A DNA stretch of 64,000 bases from Schistosoma haematobium (Eukaryota > Platyhelminthes > Trematoda > Strigeidida > Schistosomatidae): positions 14,475,924 through 14,539,923 of the forward strand of contig NC_067202.1 in the NCBI RefSeq assembly GCF_000699445.3, given 5' to 3'. Position numbers and translations under genes: made by a program. Every line of letters starts with the position of its first letter. The first letter of the stretch is position 1. The notes under the pieces are model-generated. The model had not been told where the DNA came from and ran no database searches. It saw nothing but the letters and a program-made list of their open reading frames with translations. Of this stretch, positions 32,959 to 47,219 are shown in pieces.

Positions 32959-35810
32959 ATAGCTCGGTGAGAAAACCTGTATGACACAAGTATTTTGTTC
33001 TTTCTTGGCCTTTCAACTCGCCTCCTATGTCCTCTGAGATGTCCCGATCTAGTAGGAAGAAAAAGAAAGAATAAGTTAGGTCCAAAATCATTTATCGGTG
33101 TTCTATACATCAAAATTAGATCATCCCTTAGTCTGAGGTAGGACAGAGTAAAGAGGTCCAGTTTTTCCGCCGCTCTTTGTATGGTAAACCCCGGAGTTCT
33201 GGAATTGCATGTGTAGCCGCCCTTTGTACTTTTTCCGGGATATTCGAGTCACCTTTTAAACAGGGGATTGCAACCTGAACGCAGTTCTCAAGTTTAGTTC
33301 TAACCAACGTTGTGTATACTGTAGTGAATATGGTAGTATCTAACTTAGTGGATGTCCATCTTAATGCCCAGGGGTCCTAATCCCCTTAGCTGCGACCTCC
33401 CGGCAATGACTCGTGGTCTTAAGATCATGACTCGCTGTCACCCCAAGATCCTTATTAGACCGGACCAGTGGTACAGGCACTTTACCTATGCTGTACGTAT
33501 TAACCTTTACATCCCCAAAGTGCATGTAGACACACTTTGCTGCGTTGATAAGCATCAGCCGCTCTTTAGACCAGTTAATCATATTATTTAAGTCTGCTTA
33601 AAGTCCACATGTGTCTGCGCCAGATTTTTACATCTTCAGCGTAAAGTAACATTGAGGACTGTACTATACTTGGGAGATTATTTACATACAGTACAAAGTG
33701 TAAAGGACCTAGGACGGAACCTTGAGGTACTCCACTAAGTACTGGTCTCCAGGTAGAGCACATGGAATTTATTCTTACTTTCTGTCTACGACCTACTAGG
33801 AAATCTTTAGGCTATTTTAAAAGAGGTCCGGCTATACCAAGATTTTCTGACTTCAGTAGCAGTCTATTTGTTGTCAAAAGCCTTACTGAAGTTAATGTAG
33901 ACAACATCCACTGAGTTTCCGTTGTCTAGAGCCTTTATCCAATATTCCCTTGCTGTAAGGAGGTTCTTTATACAACATAAATCCTTTCTAAAACCATGTT
34001 GTTTGCCGTTTAAGAGGTTTTTGTTTCCACAAATGTCATTATTCTTTCCAATATTTTAACTACAACGCTAGAGAGGTCGTTGGAAGTTGTTTTGGTCCTG
34101 TTTTATGTATGGTAGTGACAGTTGCGTCCTTCCGGTCCATAGGTAACACACATAGGCCAAGCGACATGTTGAATATCACAATTAGTGGAGCCGCGATATA
34201 TTGTTCAATAAGTCTCAAGATTTTGGGGTGTGGTTCACCTGGTACTGTTGACCTTTCCATGTTTAAGGTGCTAAGAGCCTTGAGAACATCGTCTTGATCG
34301 AAGTCCACCGCGAGCAAGTGGTTTGTTGACTATGTATTCGGATTCGGTTCTTTGTCTAGAGGAGGTTCCTGAGTGAAAACTGTCTCAAAATAGTTGGTCA
34401 TAACACCTAATCTTTCCTGATCTTCCTTTATCATATCAGATTCACTTCATTCTTTAATTAGGTTGGGAATCCAATGATGCATCCTTGTTCTGCAGTTTAT
34501 ATACGTGAATATTCTCTTAGGCTGCTTGAGCGAAGATTGTGCCAAGTGCATTTCATATTTTCCTTGAGCTTCCCGAATTTTAGTTATAAACGTGTTTCTT
34601 ACCAATCTTCAGCGTTCCATCGTACCTGCTGTACCAAGGCTGATAGCAACATTCCAACATTTCTTTTGTCTCAGTAAACGTTTAATAACCCACGCTATCC
34701 AGAAATGACCGTGTTTCTTCTTCCTTTGGACTGTCCAGGGCATGTATGGTTGAGTTGCCTGATTGTATAACTGCCTGAAATAATTCCATACCTCTTGTAC
34801 AGAAGCCCTTGAGTCAATTTCCGAGTCATCGGCTGATGCTGAGGAGTTGATTGCCTCCATATCTGCCTTCCATATATTTAAACGGGCCAGCGCAACTGTT
34901 TGACAAGCAATCTCAGCCATGAATTTGAATAATATGACTGCACGGTCACTCCTCCCTAGTGGTGGGAGAAAATTAATTTGACTGGCGTCATCACCGTGTG
35001 TGAGGACTAAATCCAAAAGAGAAGAGGAGGAGGTTCTTAAGTCACATCTTAAGGGATTTCTAATGTATTGGAATAAAGCTAAAGTAATTGAGGTTTCTAA
35101 CAGTTTGCAGTCGAATGACGTTATCGATTACCCTACTTCTAAATTGACCCAGTTTATATACGATGCATTAAAGTCGTCTACTATAAGGCTTTTACCCCTA
35201 ATACACCAGGACCTAAGTTCGCTGAGGAGGACATCATCTACTACACATTCTGGACCACGATATGCTACAGCTAATTCAATATCTTGCCGTCTACATTCCA
35301 GCTTGGATCGCACCAGTTCACGTATCTATAAATCATGTGCCACTGTCTCAACTGCTGGTATGGTTAAGTTACTTTTCGTTCACAGGATAACCCCGCCTCC
35401 CTAACGGACTAATCTATCAGCTCTACTGGATAAAAAAGCAGTCAACTGAAATTCATTATCTAATACGTCTGATGTTACCCATGTTTCTGAGACAGCAATA
35501 GCGTCCGGTTTTTCTTTATCCACCATTTTATTTAGTAGGCTGTGAGCATTTGTGTAGCACACCTTTAAATCTGTGGGGAACCTTCCCTTGCCACCCAGAG
35601 TGGTTTGGAGATCGTTTTTCTCGGAACTTTTACAACATGGAAACCCTTAAGAACGAAGTTTCTTTCACCACTTCGGCGCGCTCCTTTATTTTCACTTCTG
35701 CAGCTCGTCTCTTAATACGATCAGCTAGGCTGATCCTCACTGATATATATTCCGGATCCGATCAGTTTAGGGAGTTACCTAGTATCATGTTTCTTTCTTC
35801 AACCGTATTT
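32959..35810 (-). repeat. Array unit 5 (2852 bp)
   Basis: Four Gs, Thr and the T variant on the EN side. It has private changes C to T at 34383 and T to C at 35381. Confidence 0.9.
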
Positions 35811-38662
35811 ATAGCTCGGTGAGAAAACCTGTATGACACAAGTATTTTGTTCTTTCTTGGCCTTTCAACTCGCCTCCTATGTCCTCTGAGATGTCCCGAT
35901 CTAGTAGGAAGAAAAAGAAAGAATAAGTTAGGTCCAAAATCATTTATCGGTGTTCTATACATCAAAATTAGATCATCCCTTAGTCTGAGGTAGGACAGAG
36001 TAAAGAGGTCCAGTTTTTCCGCCGCTCTTTGTATGGTAAACCCCGGAGTTCTGGAATTGCATGTGTAGCCGCCCTTTGTACTTTTTCCGGGATATTCGAG
36101 TCACCTTTTAAACAGGGGATTGCAACCTGAACGCAGTTCTCAAGTTTAGTTCTAACCAACGTTGTGTATACTGTAGTGAATATGGTAGTATCTAACTTAG
36201 TGGATGTCCATCTTAATGCCCAGGGGTCCTAATCCCCTTAGCTGCGACCTCCCGGCAATGACTCGTGGTCTTAAGATCATGACTCGCTGTCACCCCAAGA
36301 TCCTTATTAGACCGGACCAGTGGTACAGGCACTTTACCTATGCTGTACGTATTAACCTTTACATCCCCAAAGTGCATGTAGACACACTTTGCTGCGTTGA
36401 TAAGCATCAGCCGCTCTTTAGACCAGTTAATCATATTATTTAAGTCTGCTTAAAGTCCACATGTGTCTGCGCCAGATTTTTACATCTTCAGCGTAAAGTA
36501 ACATTGAGGACTGTACTATACTTGGGAGATTATTTACATACAGTACAAAGTGTAAAGGACCTAGGACGGAACCTTGAGGTACTCCACTAAGTACTGGTCT
36601 CCAGGTAGAGCACATGGAATTTATTCTTACTTTCTGTCTACGACCTACTAGGAAATCTTTAGGCTATTTTAAAAGAGGTCCGGCTATACCAAGATTTTCT
36701 GACTTCAGTAGCAGTCTATTTGTTGTCAAAAGCCTTACTGAAGTTAATGTAGACAACATCCACTGAGTTTCCGTTGTCTAGAGCCTTTATCCAATATTCC
36801 CTTGCTGTAAGGAGGTTCTTTATACAACATAAATCCTTTCTAAAACCATGTTGTTTGCCGTTTAAGAGGTTTTTGTTTCCACAAATGTCATTATTCTTTC
36901 CAATATTTTAACTACAACGCTAGAGAGGTCGTTGGAAGTTGTTTTGGTCCTGTTTTATGTATGGTAGTGACAGTTGCGTCCTTCCGGTCCATAGGTAACA
37001 CACATAGGCCAAGCGACATGTTGAATATCACAATTAGTGGAGCCGCGATATATTGTTCAATAAGTCTCAAGATTTTGGGGTGTGGTTCACCTGGTACTGT
37101 TGACCTTTCCATGTTTAAGGTGCTAAGAGCCTTGAGAACATCGTCTTGATCGAAGTCCACCGCGAGCAAGTGGTTTGTTGACTATGTATTCGGATTCGGT
37201 TCTTTGTCTAGAGGAGGTTCCTGAGTGAAAACTGCCTCAAAATAGTTGGTCATAACACCTAATCTTTCCTGATCTTCCTTTATCATATCGGATTCACTTC
37301 ATTCTTTAATTAGGTTGGGAATCCAATGATGCATCCTTGTTCTGCAGTTTATATACGTGAATATTCTCTTAGGCTGCTTGAGCGAAGATTGTGCCAAGTG
37401 CATTTCATATTTTCCTTGAGCTTCCCGAATTTTAGTTATAAACGTGTTTCTTACCAATCTTCAGCGTTCCATCGTACCTGCTGTACCAAGGCTGATAGCA
37501 ACATTCCAACATTTCTTTTGTCTCAGTAAACGTTTAATAACCCACGCTATCCAGAAATGACCGTGTTTCTTCTTCCTTTGGACTGTCCAGGGCATGTATG
37601 GTTGAGTTGCCTGATTGTATAACTGCCTGAAATAATTCCATACCTCTTGTACAGAAGCCCTTGAGTCAATTTCCGAGTCATCGGCTGATGCTGAGGAGTT
37701 GATTGCCTCCATATCTGCCTTCCATATATTTAAACGGGCCAGCGCAACTGTTTGACAAGCAATCTCAGCCATGAATTTGAATAATATGACTGCACGGTCA
37801 CTCCTCCCTAGTGGTGGGAGAAAATTAATTTGACTGGCGTCATCACCGTGTGTGAGGACTAAATCCAAAAGAGAAGAGGAGGAGGTTCTTAAGTCACATC
37901 TTAAGGGATTTCTAATGTATTGGAATAAAGCTAAAGTAATTGAGGTTTCTAACAGTTTGCAGTCGAATGACGTTATCGATTACCCTACTTCTAAATTGAC
38001 CCAGTTTATATACGATGCATTAAAGTCGTCTACTATAAGGCTTTTACCCCTAATACACCAGGACCTAAGTTCGCTGAGGAGGACATCATCTACTACACAT
38101 TCTGGACCACGATATGCTACAGCTAATTCAATATCTTGCCGTCTACATTCCAGCTTGGATCGCACCAGTTCACGTATCTATAAATCATGTGCCACTGTCT
38201 CAACTGCTGGTATGGTTAAGTTACTTTTCGTTTACAGGATAACCCCGCCTCCCTAACGGACTAATCTATCAGCTCTACTGGATAAAAAAGCAGTCAACTG
38301 AAATTCATTATCTAATACGTCTGATGTTACCCATGTTTCTGAGACAGCAATAGCGTCCGGTTTTTCTTTATCCACCATTTTATTTAGTAGGCTGTGAGCA
38401 TTTGTGTAGCACACCTTTAAATCTGTGGGGAACCTTCCCTTGCCACCCAGAGTGGTTTGGAGATCGTTTTTCTCGGAACTTTTACAACATGGAAACCCTT
38501 AAGAACGAAGTTTCTTTCACCACTTCGGCGCGCTCCTTTATTTTCACTTCTGCAGCTCGTCTCTTAATACGATCAGCTAGGCTGATCCTCACTGATATAT
38601 ATTCCGGATCCGATCAGTTTAGGGAGTTACCTAGTATCATGTTTCTTTCTTCAACCGTATTT
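35811..38662 (-). repeat. Array unit 6 (2852 bp)
   Basis: Four Gs, Thr and the T variant on the EN side. It has a private A to G at 37290. Confidence 0.9.
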
Positions 38663-41514
38663 ATAGCTCGGTGAGAAAACCTGTATGACACAAGTATTTT
38701 GTTCTTTCTTGGCCTTTCAACTCGCCTCCTATGTCCTCTGAGATGTCCCGATCTAGTAGGAAGAAAAAGAAAGAATAAGTTAGGTCCAAAATCATTTATC
38801 GGTGTTCTATACATCAAAATTAGATCATCCCTTAGTCTGAGGTAGGACAGAGTAAAGAGGTCCAGTTTTTCCGCCGCTCTTTGTATGGTAAACCCCGGAG
38901 TTCTGGAATTGCATGTGTAGCCGCCCTTTGTACTTTTTCCGGGATATTCGAGTCACCTTTTAAACAGGGGATTGCAACCTGAACGCAGTTCTCAAGTTTA
39001 GTTCTAACCAACGTTGTGTATACTGTAGTGAATATGGTAGTATCTAACTTAGTGGATGTCCATCTTAATGCCCAGGGGTCCTAATCCCCTTAGCTGCGAC
39101 CTCCCGGCAATGACTCGTGGTCTTAAGATCATGACTCGCTGTCACCCCAAGATCCTTATTAGACCGGACCAGTGGTACAGGCACTTTACCTATGCTGTAC
39201 GTATTAACCTTTACATCCCCAAAGTGCATGTAGACACACTTTGCTGCGTTGATAAGCATCAGCCGCTCTTTAGACCAGTTAATCATATTATTTAAGTCTG
39301 CTTAAAGTCCACATGTGTCTGCGCCAGATTTTTACATCTTCAGCGTAAAGTAACATTGAGGACTGTACTATACTTGGGAGATTATTTACATACAGTACAA
39401 AGTGTAAAGGACCTAGGACGGAACCTTGAGGTACTCCACTAAGTACTGGTCTCCAGGTAGAGCACATGGAATTTATTCTTACTTTCTGTCTACGACCTAC
39501 TAGGAAATCTTTAGGCTATTTTAAAAGAGGTCCGGCTATACCAAGATTTTCTGACTTCAGTAGCAGTCTATTTGTTGTCAAAAGCCTTACTGAAGTTAAT
39601 GTAGACAACATCCACTGAGTTTCCGTTGTCTAGAGCCTTTATCCAATATTCCCTTGCTGTAAGGAGGTTCTTTATACAACATAAATCCTTTCTAAAACCA
39701 TGTTGTTTGCCGTTTAAGAGGTTTTTGTTTCCACAAATGTCATTATTCTTTCCAATATTTTAACTACAACGCTAGAGAGGTCGTTGGAAGTTGTTTTGGT
39801 CCTGTTTTATGTATGGTAGTGACAGTTGCGTCCTTCCGGTCCATAGGTAACACACATAGGCCAAGCGACATGTTGAATATCACAATTAGTGGAGCCGCGA
39901 TATATTGTTCAATAAGTCTCAAGATTTTGGGGTGTGGTTCACCTGGTACTGTTGACCTTTCCATGTTTAAGGTGCTAAGAGCCTTGAGAACATCGTCTTG
40001 ATCGAAGTCCACCGCGAGCAAGTGGTTTGTTGACTATGTATTCGGATTCGGTTCTTTGTCTAGAGGAGGTTCCTGAGTGAAAACTGCCTCAAAATAGTTG
40101 GTCATAACACCTAATCTTTCCTGATCTTCCTTTATCATATCAGATTCACTTCATTCTTTAATTAGGTTGGGAATCCAATGATGCATCCTTGTTCTGCAGT
40201 TTATATACGTGAATATTCTCTTAGGCTGCTTGAGCGAAGATTGTGCCAAGTGCATTTCATATTTTCCTTGAGCTTCCCGAATTTTAGTTATAAACGTGTT
40301 TCTTACCAATCTTCAGCGTTCCATCGTACCTGCTGTACCAAGGCTGATAGCAACATTCCAACATTTCTTTTGTCTCAGTAAACGTTTAATAACCCACGCT
40401 ATCCAGAAATGACCGTGTTTCTTCTTCCTTTGGACTGTCCAGGGCATGTATGGTTGAGTTGCCTGATTGTATAACTGCCTGAAATAATTCCATACCTCTT
40501 GTACAGAAGCCCTTGAGTCAATTTCCGAGTCATCGGCTGATGCTGAGGAGTTGATTGCCTCCATATCTGCCTTCCATATATTTAAACGGGCCAGCGCAAC
40601 TGTTTGACAAGCAATCTCAGCCATGAATTTGAATAATATGACTGCACGGTCACTCCTCCCTAGTGGTGGGAGAAAATTAATTTGACTGGCGTCATCACCG
40701 TGTGTGAGGACTAAATCCAAAAGAGAAGAGGAGGAGGTTCTTAAGTCACATCTTAAGGGATTTCTAATGTATTGGAATAAAGCTAAAGTAATTGAGGTTT
40801 CTAACAGTTTGCAGTCGAATGACGTTATCGATTACCCTACTTCTAAATTGACCCAGTTTATATACGATGCATTAAAGTCGTCTACTATAAGGCTTTTACC
40901 CCTAATACACCAGGACCTAAGTTCGCTGAGGAGGACATCATCTACTACACATTCTGGACCACGATATGCTACAGCTAATTCAATATCTTGCCGTCTACAT
41001 TCCAGCTTGGATCGCACCAGTTCACGTATCTATAAATCATGTGCCACTGTCTCAACTGCTGGTATGGTTAAGTTACTTTTCGTTTACAGGATAACCCCGC
41101 CTCCCTAACGGACTAATCTATCAGCTCTACTGGATAAAAAAGCAGTCAACTGAAATTCATTATCTAATACGTCTGATGTTACCCATGTTTCTGAGACAGC
41201 AATAGCGTCCGGTTTTTCTTTATCCACCATTTTATTTAGTAGGCTGTGAGCATTTGTGTAGCACACCTTTAAATCTGTGGGGAACCTTCCCTTGCCACCC
41301 AGAGTGGTTTGGAGATCGTTTTTCTCGGAACTTTTACAACATGGAAACCCTTAAGAACGAAGTTTCTTTCACCACTTCGGCGCGCTCCTTTATTTTCACT
41401 TCTGCAGCTCGTCTCTTAATACGATCAGCTAGGCTGATCCTCACTGATATATATTCCGGATCCGATCAGTTTAGGGAGTTACCTAGTATCATGTTTCTTT
41501 CTTCAACCGTATTT
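38663..41514 (-). repeat. Array unit 7 (2852 bp)
   Basis: Four Gs, Thr and the T variant on the EN side. No private change was noticed. Confidence 0.9.
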
Positions 41515-44367
41515 ATAGCTCGGTGAGAAAACCTGTATGACACAAGTATTTTGTTCTTTCTTGGCCTTTCAACTCGCCTCCTATGTCCTCTGAGATGTCC
41601 CGATCTAGTAGGAAGAAAAAGAAAGAATAAGTTAGGTCCAAAATCATTTATCGGTGTTCTATACATCAAAATTAGATCATCCCTTAGTCTGAGGTAGGAC
41701 AGAGTAAAGAGGTCCAGTTTTTCCGCCGCTCTTTGTATGGTAAACCCCGGAGTTCTGGAATTGCATGTGTAGCCGCCCTTTGTACTTTTTCCGGGATATT
41801 CGAGTCACCTTTTAAACAGGGGATTGCAACCTGAACGCAGTTCTCAAGTTTAGTTCTAACCAACGTTGTGTATACTGTAGTGAATATGGTAGTATCTAAC
41901 TTAGTGGATGTCCATCTTAATGCCCAGGGGGTCCTAATCCCCTTAGCTGCGACCTCCCGGCAATGACTCGTGGTCTTAAGATCATGACTCGCTATCACCC
42001 CAAGATCCTTATTAGACCGGACCAGTGGTACAGGCACTTTACCTATGCTGTACGTATTAACCTTTACATCCCCAAAGTGCATGTAGACACACTTTGCTGC
42101 GTTGATAAGCATCAGCCGCTCTTTAGACCAGTTAATCATATTATTTAAGTCTGCTTAAAGTCCACATGTGTCTGCGCCAGATTTTTACATCTTCAGCGTA
42201 AAGTAACATTGAGGACTGTACTATACTTGGGAGATTATTTACATACAGTACAAAGTGTAAAGGACCTAGGACGGAACCTTGAGGTACTCCACTAAGTACT
42301 GGTCTCCAGGTAGAGCACATGGAATTTATTCTTACTTTCTGTCTACGACCTACTAGGAAATCTTTAGGCTATTTTAAAAGAGGTCCGGCTATACCAAGAT
42401 TTTCTGACTTCAGTAGCAGTCTATTTGTTGTCAAAAGCCTTACTGAAGTTAATGTAGACAACATCCACTGAGTTTCCGTTGTCTAGAGCCTTTATCCAAT
42501 ATTCCCTTGCTGTAAGGAGGTTCTTTATACAACATAAATCCTTTCTAAAACCATGTTGTTTGCCGTTTAAGAGGTTTTTGTTTCCACAAATGTCATTATT
42601 CTTTCCAATATTTTAACTACAACGCTAGAGAGGTCGTTGGAAGTTGTTTTGGTCCTGTTTTATGTATGGTAGTGACAGTTGCGTCCTTCCGGTCCATAGG
42701 TAACACACATAGGCCAAGCGACATGTTGAATATCACAATTAGTGGAGCCGCGATATATTGTTCAATAAGTCTCAAGATTTTGGGGTGTGGTTCACCTGGT
42801 ACTGTTGACCTTTCCATGTTTAAGGTGCTAAGAGCCTTGAGAACATCGTCTTGATCGAAGTCCACCGCGAGCAAGTGGTTTGTTGACTATGTATTCGGAT
42901 TCGGTTCTTTGTCTAGAGGAGGTTCCTGAGTGAAAACTGCCTCAAAATAGTTGGTCATAACACCTAATCTTTCCTGATCTTCCTTTATCATATCAGATTC
43001 ACTTCATTCTTTAATTAGGTTGGGAATCCAATGATGCATCCTTGTTCTGCAGTTTATATACGTGAATATTCTCTTAGGCTGCTTGAGCGAAGATTGTGCC
43101 AAGTGCATTTCATATTTTCCTTGAGCTTCCCGAATTTTAGTTATAAACGTGTTTCTTACCAATCTTCAGCGTTCCATCGTACCTGCTGTACCAAGGCTGA
43201 TAGCAACATTCCAACATTTCTTTTGTCTCAGTAAACGTTTAATAACCCACGCTATCCAGAAATGACCGTGTTTCTTCTTCCTTTGGACTGTCCAGGGCAT
43301 GTATGGTTGAGTTGCCTGATTGTATAACTGCCTGAAATAATTCCATACCTCTTGTACAGAAGCCCTTGAGTCAATTTCCGAGTCATCGGCTGATGCTGAG
43401 GAGTTGATTGCCTCCATATCTGCCTTCCATATATTTAAACGGGCCAGCGCAACTGTTTGACAAGCAATCTCAGCCATGAATTTGAATAATATGACTGCAC
43501 GGTCACTCCTCCCTAGTGGTGGGAGAAAATTAATTTGACTGGCGTCATCACCGTGTGTGAGGACTAAATCCAAAAGAGAAGAGGAGGAGGTTCTTAAGTC
43601 ACATCTTAAGGGATTTCTAATGTATTGGAATAAAGCTAAAGTAATTGAGGTTTCTAACAGTTTGCAGTCGAATGACGTTATCGATTACCCTACTTCTAAA
43701 TTGACCCAGTTTATATACGATGCATTAAAGTCGTCTACTATAAGGCTTTTACCCCTAATACACCAGGACCTAAGTTCGCTGAGGAGGACATCATCTACTA
43801 CACATTCTGGACCACGATATGCTACAGCTAATTCAATATCTTGCCGTCTACATTCCAGCTTGGATCGCACCAGTTCACGTATCTATAAATCATGTGCCAC
43901 TGTCTCAACTGCTGGTATGGTTAAGTTACTTTTCGTTTACAGGATAACCCCGCCTCCCTAACGGACTAATCTATCAGCTCTACTGGATAAAAAAGCAGTC
44001 AACTGAAATTCATTATCTAATACGTCTGATGTTACCCATGTTTCTGAGACAGCAATAGCGTCCGGTTTTTCTTTATCCACCATTTTATTTAGTAGGCTGT
44101 GAGCATTTGTGTAGCACACCTTTAAATCTGTGGGGAACCTTCCCTTGCCACCCAGAGTGGTTTGGAGATCGTTTTTCTCGGAACTTTTACAACATGGAAA
44201 CCCTTAAGAACGAAGTTTCTTTCACCACTTCGGCGCGCTCCTTTATTTTCACTTCTGCAGCTCGTCTCTTAATACGATCAGCTAGGCTGATCCTCACTGA
44301 TATATATTCCGGATCCGATCAGTTTAGGGAGTTACCTAGTATCATGTTTCTTTCTTCAACCGTATTT
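41515..44367 (-). repeat. Array unit 8 (2853 bp)
   Basis: Five Gs, A at 41994 (Ile) and the T variant on the EN side. This combination is not seen in any other unit. Confidence 0.9.
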
Positions 44368-47219
44368 ATAGCTCGGTGAGAAAACCTGTATGACACAAGT
44401 ATTTTGTTCTTTCTTGGCCTTTCAACTCGCCTCCTATGTCCTCTGAGATGTCCCGATCTAGTAGGAAGAAAAAGAAAGAATAAGTTAGGTCCAAAATCAT
44501 TTATCGGTGTTCTATACATCAAAATTAGATCATCCCTTAGTCTGAGGTAGGACAGAGTAAAGAGGTCCAGTTTTTCCGCCGCTCTTTGTATGGTAAACCC
44601 CGGAGTTCTGGAATTGCATGTGTAGCCGCCCTTTGTACTTTTTCCGGGATATTCGAGTCACCTTTTAAACAGGGGATTGCAACCTGAACGCAGTTCTCAA
44701 GTTTAGTTCTAACCAACGTTGTGTATACTGTAGTGAATATGGTAGTATCTAACTTAGTGGATGTCCATCTTAATGCCCAGGGGTCCTAATCCCCTTAGCT
44801 GCGACCTCCCGGCAATGACTCGTGGTCTTAAGATCATGACTCGCTATCACCCCAAGATCCTTATTAGACCGGACCAGTGGTACAGGCACTTTACCTATGC
44901 TGTACGTATTAACCTTTACATCCCCAAAGTGCATGTAGACACACTTTGCTGCGTTGATAAGCATCAGCCGCTCTTTAGACCAGTTAATCATATTATTTAA
45001 GTCTGCTTAAAGTCCACATGTGTCTGCGCCAGATTTTTACATCTTCAGCGTAAAGTAACATTGAGGACTGTACTATACTTGGGAGATTATTTACATACAG
45101 TACAAAGTGTAAAGGACCTAGGACGGAACCTTGAGGTACTCCACTAAGTACTGGTCTCCAGGTAGAGCACATGGAATTTATTCTTACTTTCTGTCTACGA
45201 CCTACTAGGAAATCTTTAGGCTATTTTAAAAGAGGTCCGGCTATACCAAGATTTTCTGACTTCAGTAGCAGTCTATTTGTTGTCAAAAGCCTTACTGAAG
45301 TTAATGTAGACAACATCCACTGAGTTTCCGTTGTCTAGAGCCTTTATCCAATATTCCCTTGCTGTAAGGAGGTTCTTTATACAACATAAATCCTTTCTAA
45401 AACCATGTTGTTTGCCGTTTAAGAGGTTTTTGTTTCCACAAATGTCATTATTCTTTCCAATATTTTAACTACAACGCTAGAGAGGTCGTTGGAAGTTGTT
45501 TTGGTCCTGTTTTATGTATGGTAGTGACAGTTGCGTCCTTCCGGTCCATAGGTAACACACATAGGCCAAGCGACATGTTGAATATCACAATTAGTGGAGC
45601 CGCGATATATTGTTCAATAAGTCTCAAGATTTTGGGGTGTGGTTCACCTGGTACTGTTGACCTTTCCATGTTTAAGGTGCTAAGAGCCTTGAGAACATCG
45701 TCTTGATCGAAGTCCACCGCGAGCAAGTGGTTTGTTGACTATGTATTCGGATTCGGTTCTTTGTCTAGAGGAGGTTCCTGAGTGAAAACTGCCTCAAAAT
45801 AGTTGGTCATAACACCTAATCTTTCCTGATCTTCCTTTATCATATCAGATTCACTTCATTCTTTAATTAGGTTGGGAATCCAATGATGCATCCTTGTTCT
45901 GCAGTTTATATACGTGAATATTCTCTTAGGCTGCTTGAGCGAAGATTGTGCCAAGTGCATTTCATATTTTCCTTGAGCTTCCCGAATTTTAGTTATAAAC
46001 GTGTTTCTTACCAATCTTCAGCGTTCCATCGTACCTGCTGTACCAAGGCTGATAGCAACATTCCAACATTTCTTTTGTCTCAGTAAACGTTTAATAACCC
46101 ACGCTATCCAGAAATGACCGTGTTTCTTCTTCCTTTGGACTGTCCAGGGCATGTATGGTTGAGTTGCCTGATTGTATAACTGCCTGAAATAATTCCATAC
46201 CTCTTGTACAGAAGCCCTTGAGTCAATTTCCGAGTCATCGGCTGATGCTGAGGAGTTGATTGCCTCCATATCTGCCTTCCATATATTTAAACGGGCCAGC
46301 GCAACTGTTTGACAAGCAATCTCAGCCATGAATTTGAATAATATGACTGCACGGTCACTCCTCCCTAGTGGTGGGAGAAAATTAATTTGACTGGCGTCAT
46401 CACCGTGTGTGAGGACTAAATCCAAAAGAGAAGAGGAGGAGGTTCTTAAGTCACATCTTAAGGGATTTCTAATGTATTGGAATAAAGCTAAAGTAATTGA
46501 GGTTTCTAACAGTTTGCAGTCGAATGACGTTATCGATTACCCTACTTCTAAATTGACCCAGTTTATATACGATGCATTAAAGTCGTCTACTATAAGGCTT
46601 TTACCCCTAATACACCAGGACCTAAGTTCGCTGAGGAGGACATCATCTACTACACATTCTGGACCACGATATGCTACAGCTAATTCAATATCTTGCCGTC
46701 TACATTCCAGCTTGGATCGCACCAGTTCACGTATCTATAAATCATGTGCCACTGTCTCAACTGCTGGTATGGTTAAGTTACTTTTCGTTTACAGGATAAC
46801 CCCGCCTCCCTAACGGACTAATCTATCAGCTCTACTGGATAAAAAAGCAGTCAACTGAAATTCATTATCTAATACGTCTGATGTTACCCATGTTTCTGAG
46901 ACAGCAATAGCGTCCGGTTTTTCTTTATCCACCATTTTATTTAGTAGGCTGTGAGCATTTGTGTAGCACACCTTTAAATCTGTGGGGAACCTTCCCTTGC
47001 CACCCAGAGTGGTTTGGAGATCGTTTTTCTCGGAACTTTTACAACATGGAAACCCTTAAGAACGAAGTTTCTTTCACCACTTCGGCGCGCTCCTTTATTT
47101 TCACTTCTGCAGCTCGTCTCTTAATACGATCAGCTAGGCTGATCCTCACTGATATATATTCCGGATCCGATCAGTTTAGGGAGTTACCTAGTATCATGTT
47201 TCTTTCTTCAACCGTATTT
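44368..47219 (-). repeat. Array unit 9 (2852 bp)
   Basis: Four Gs, A at 44846 (Ile) and the T variant on the EN side, the same type as unit 3. Confidence 0.9.
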
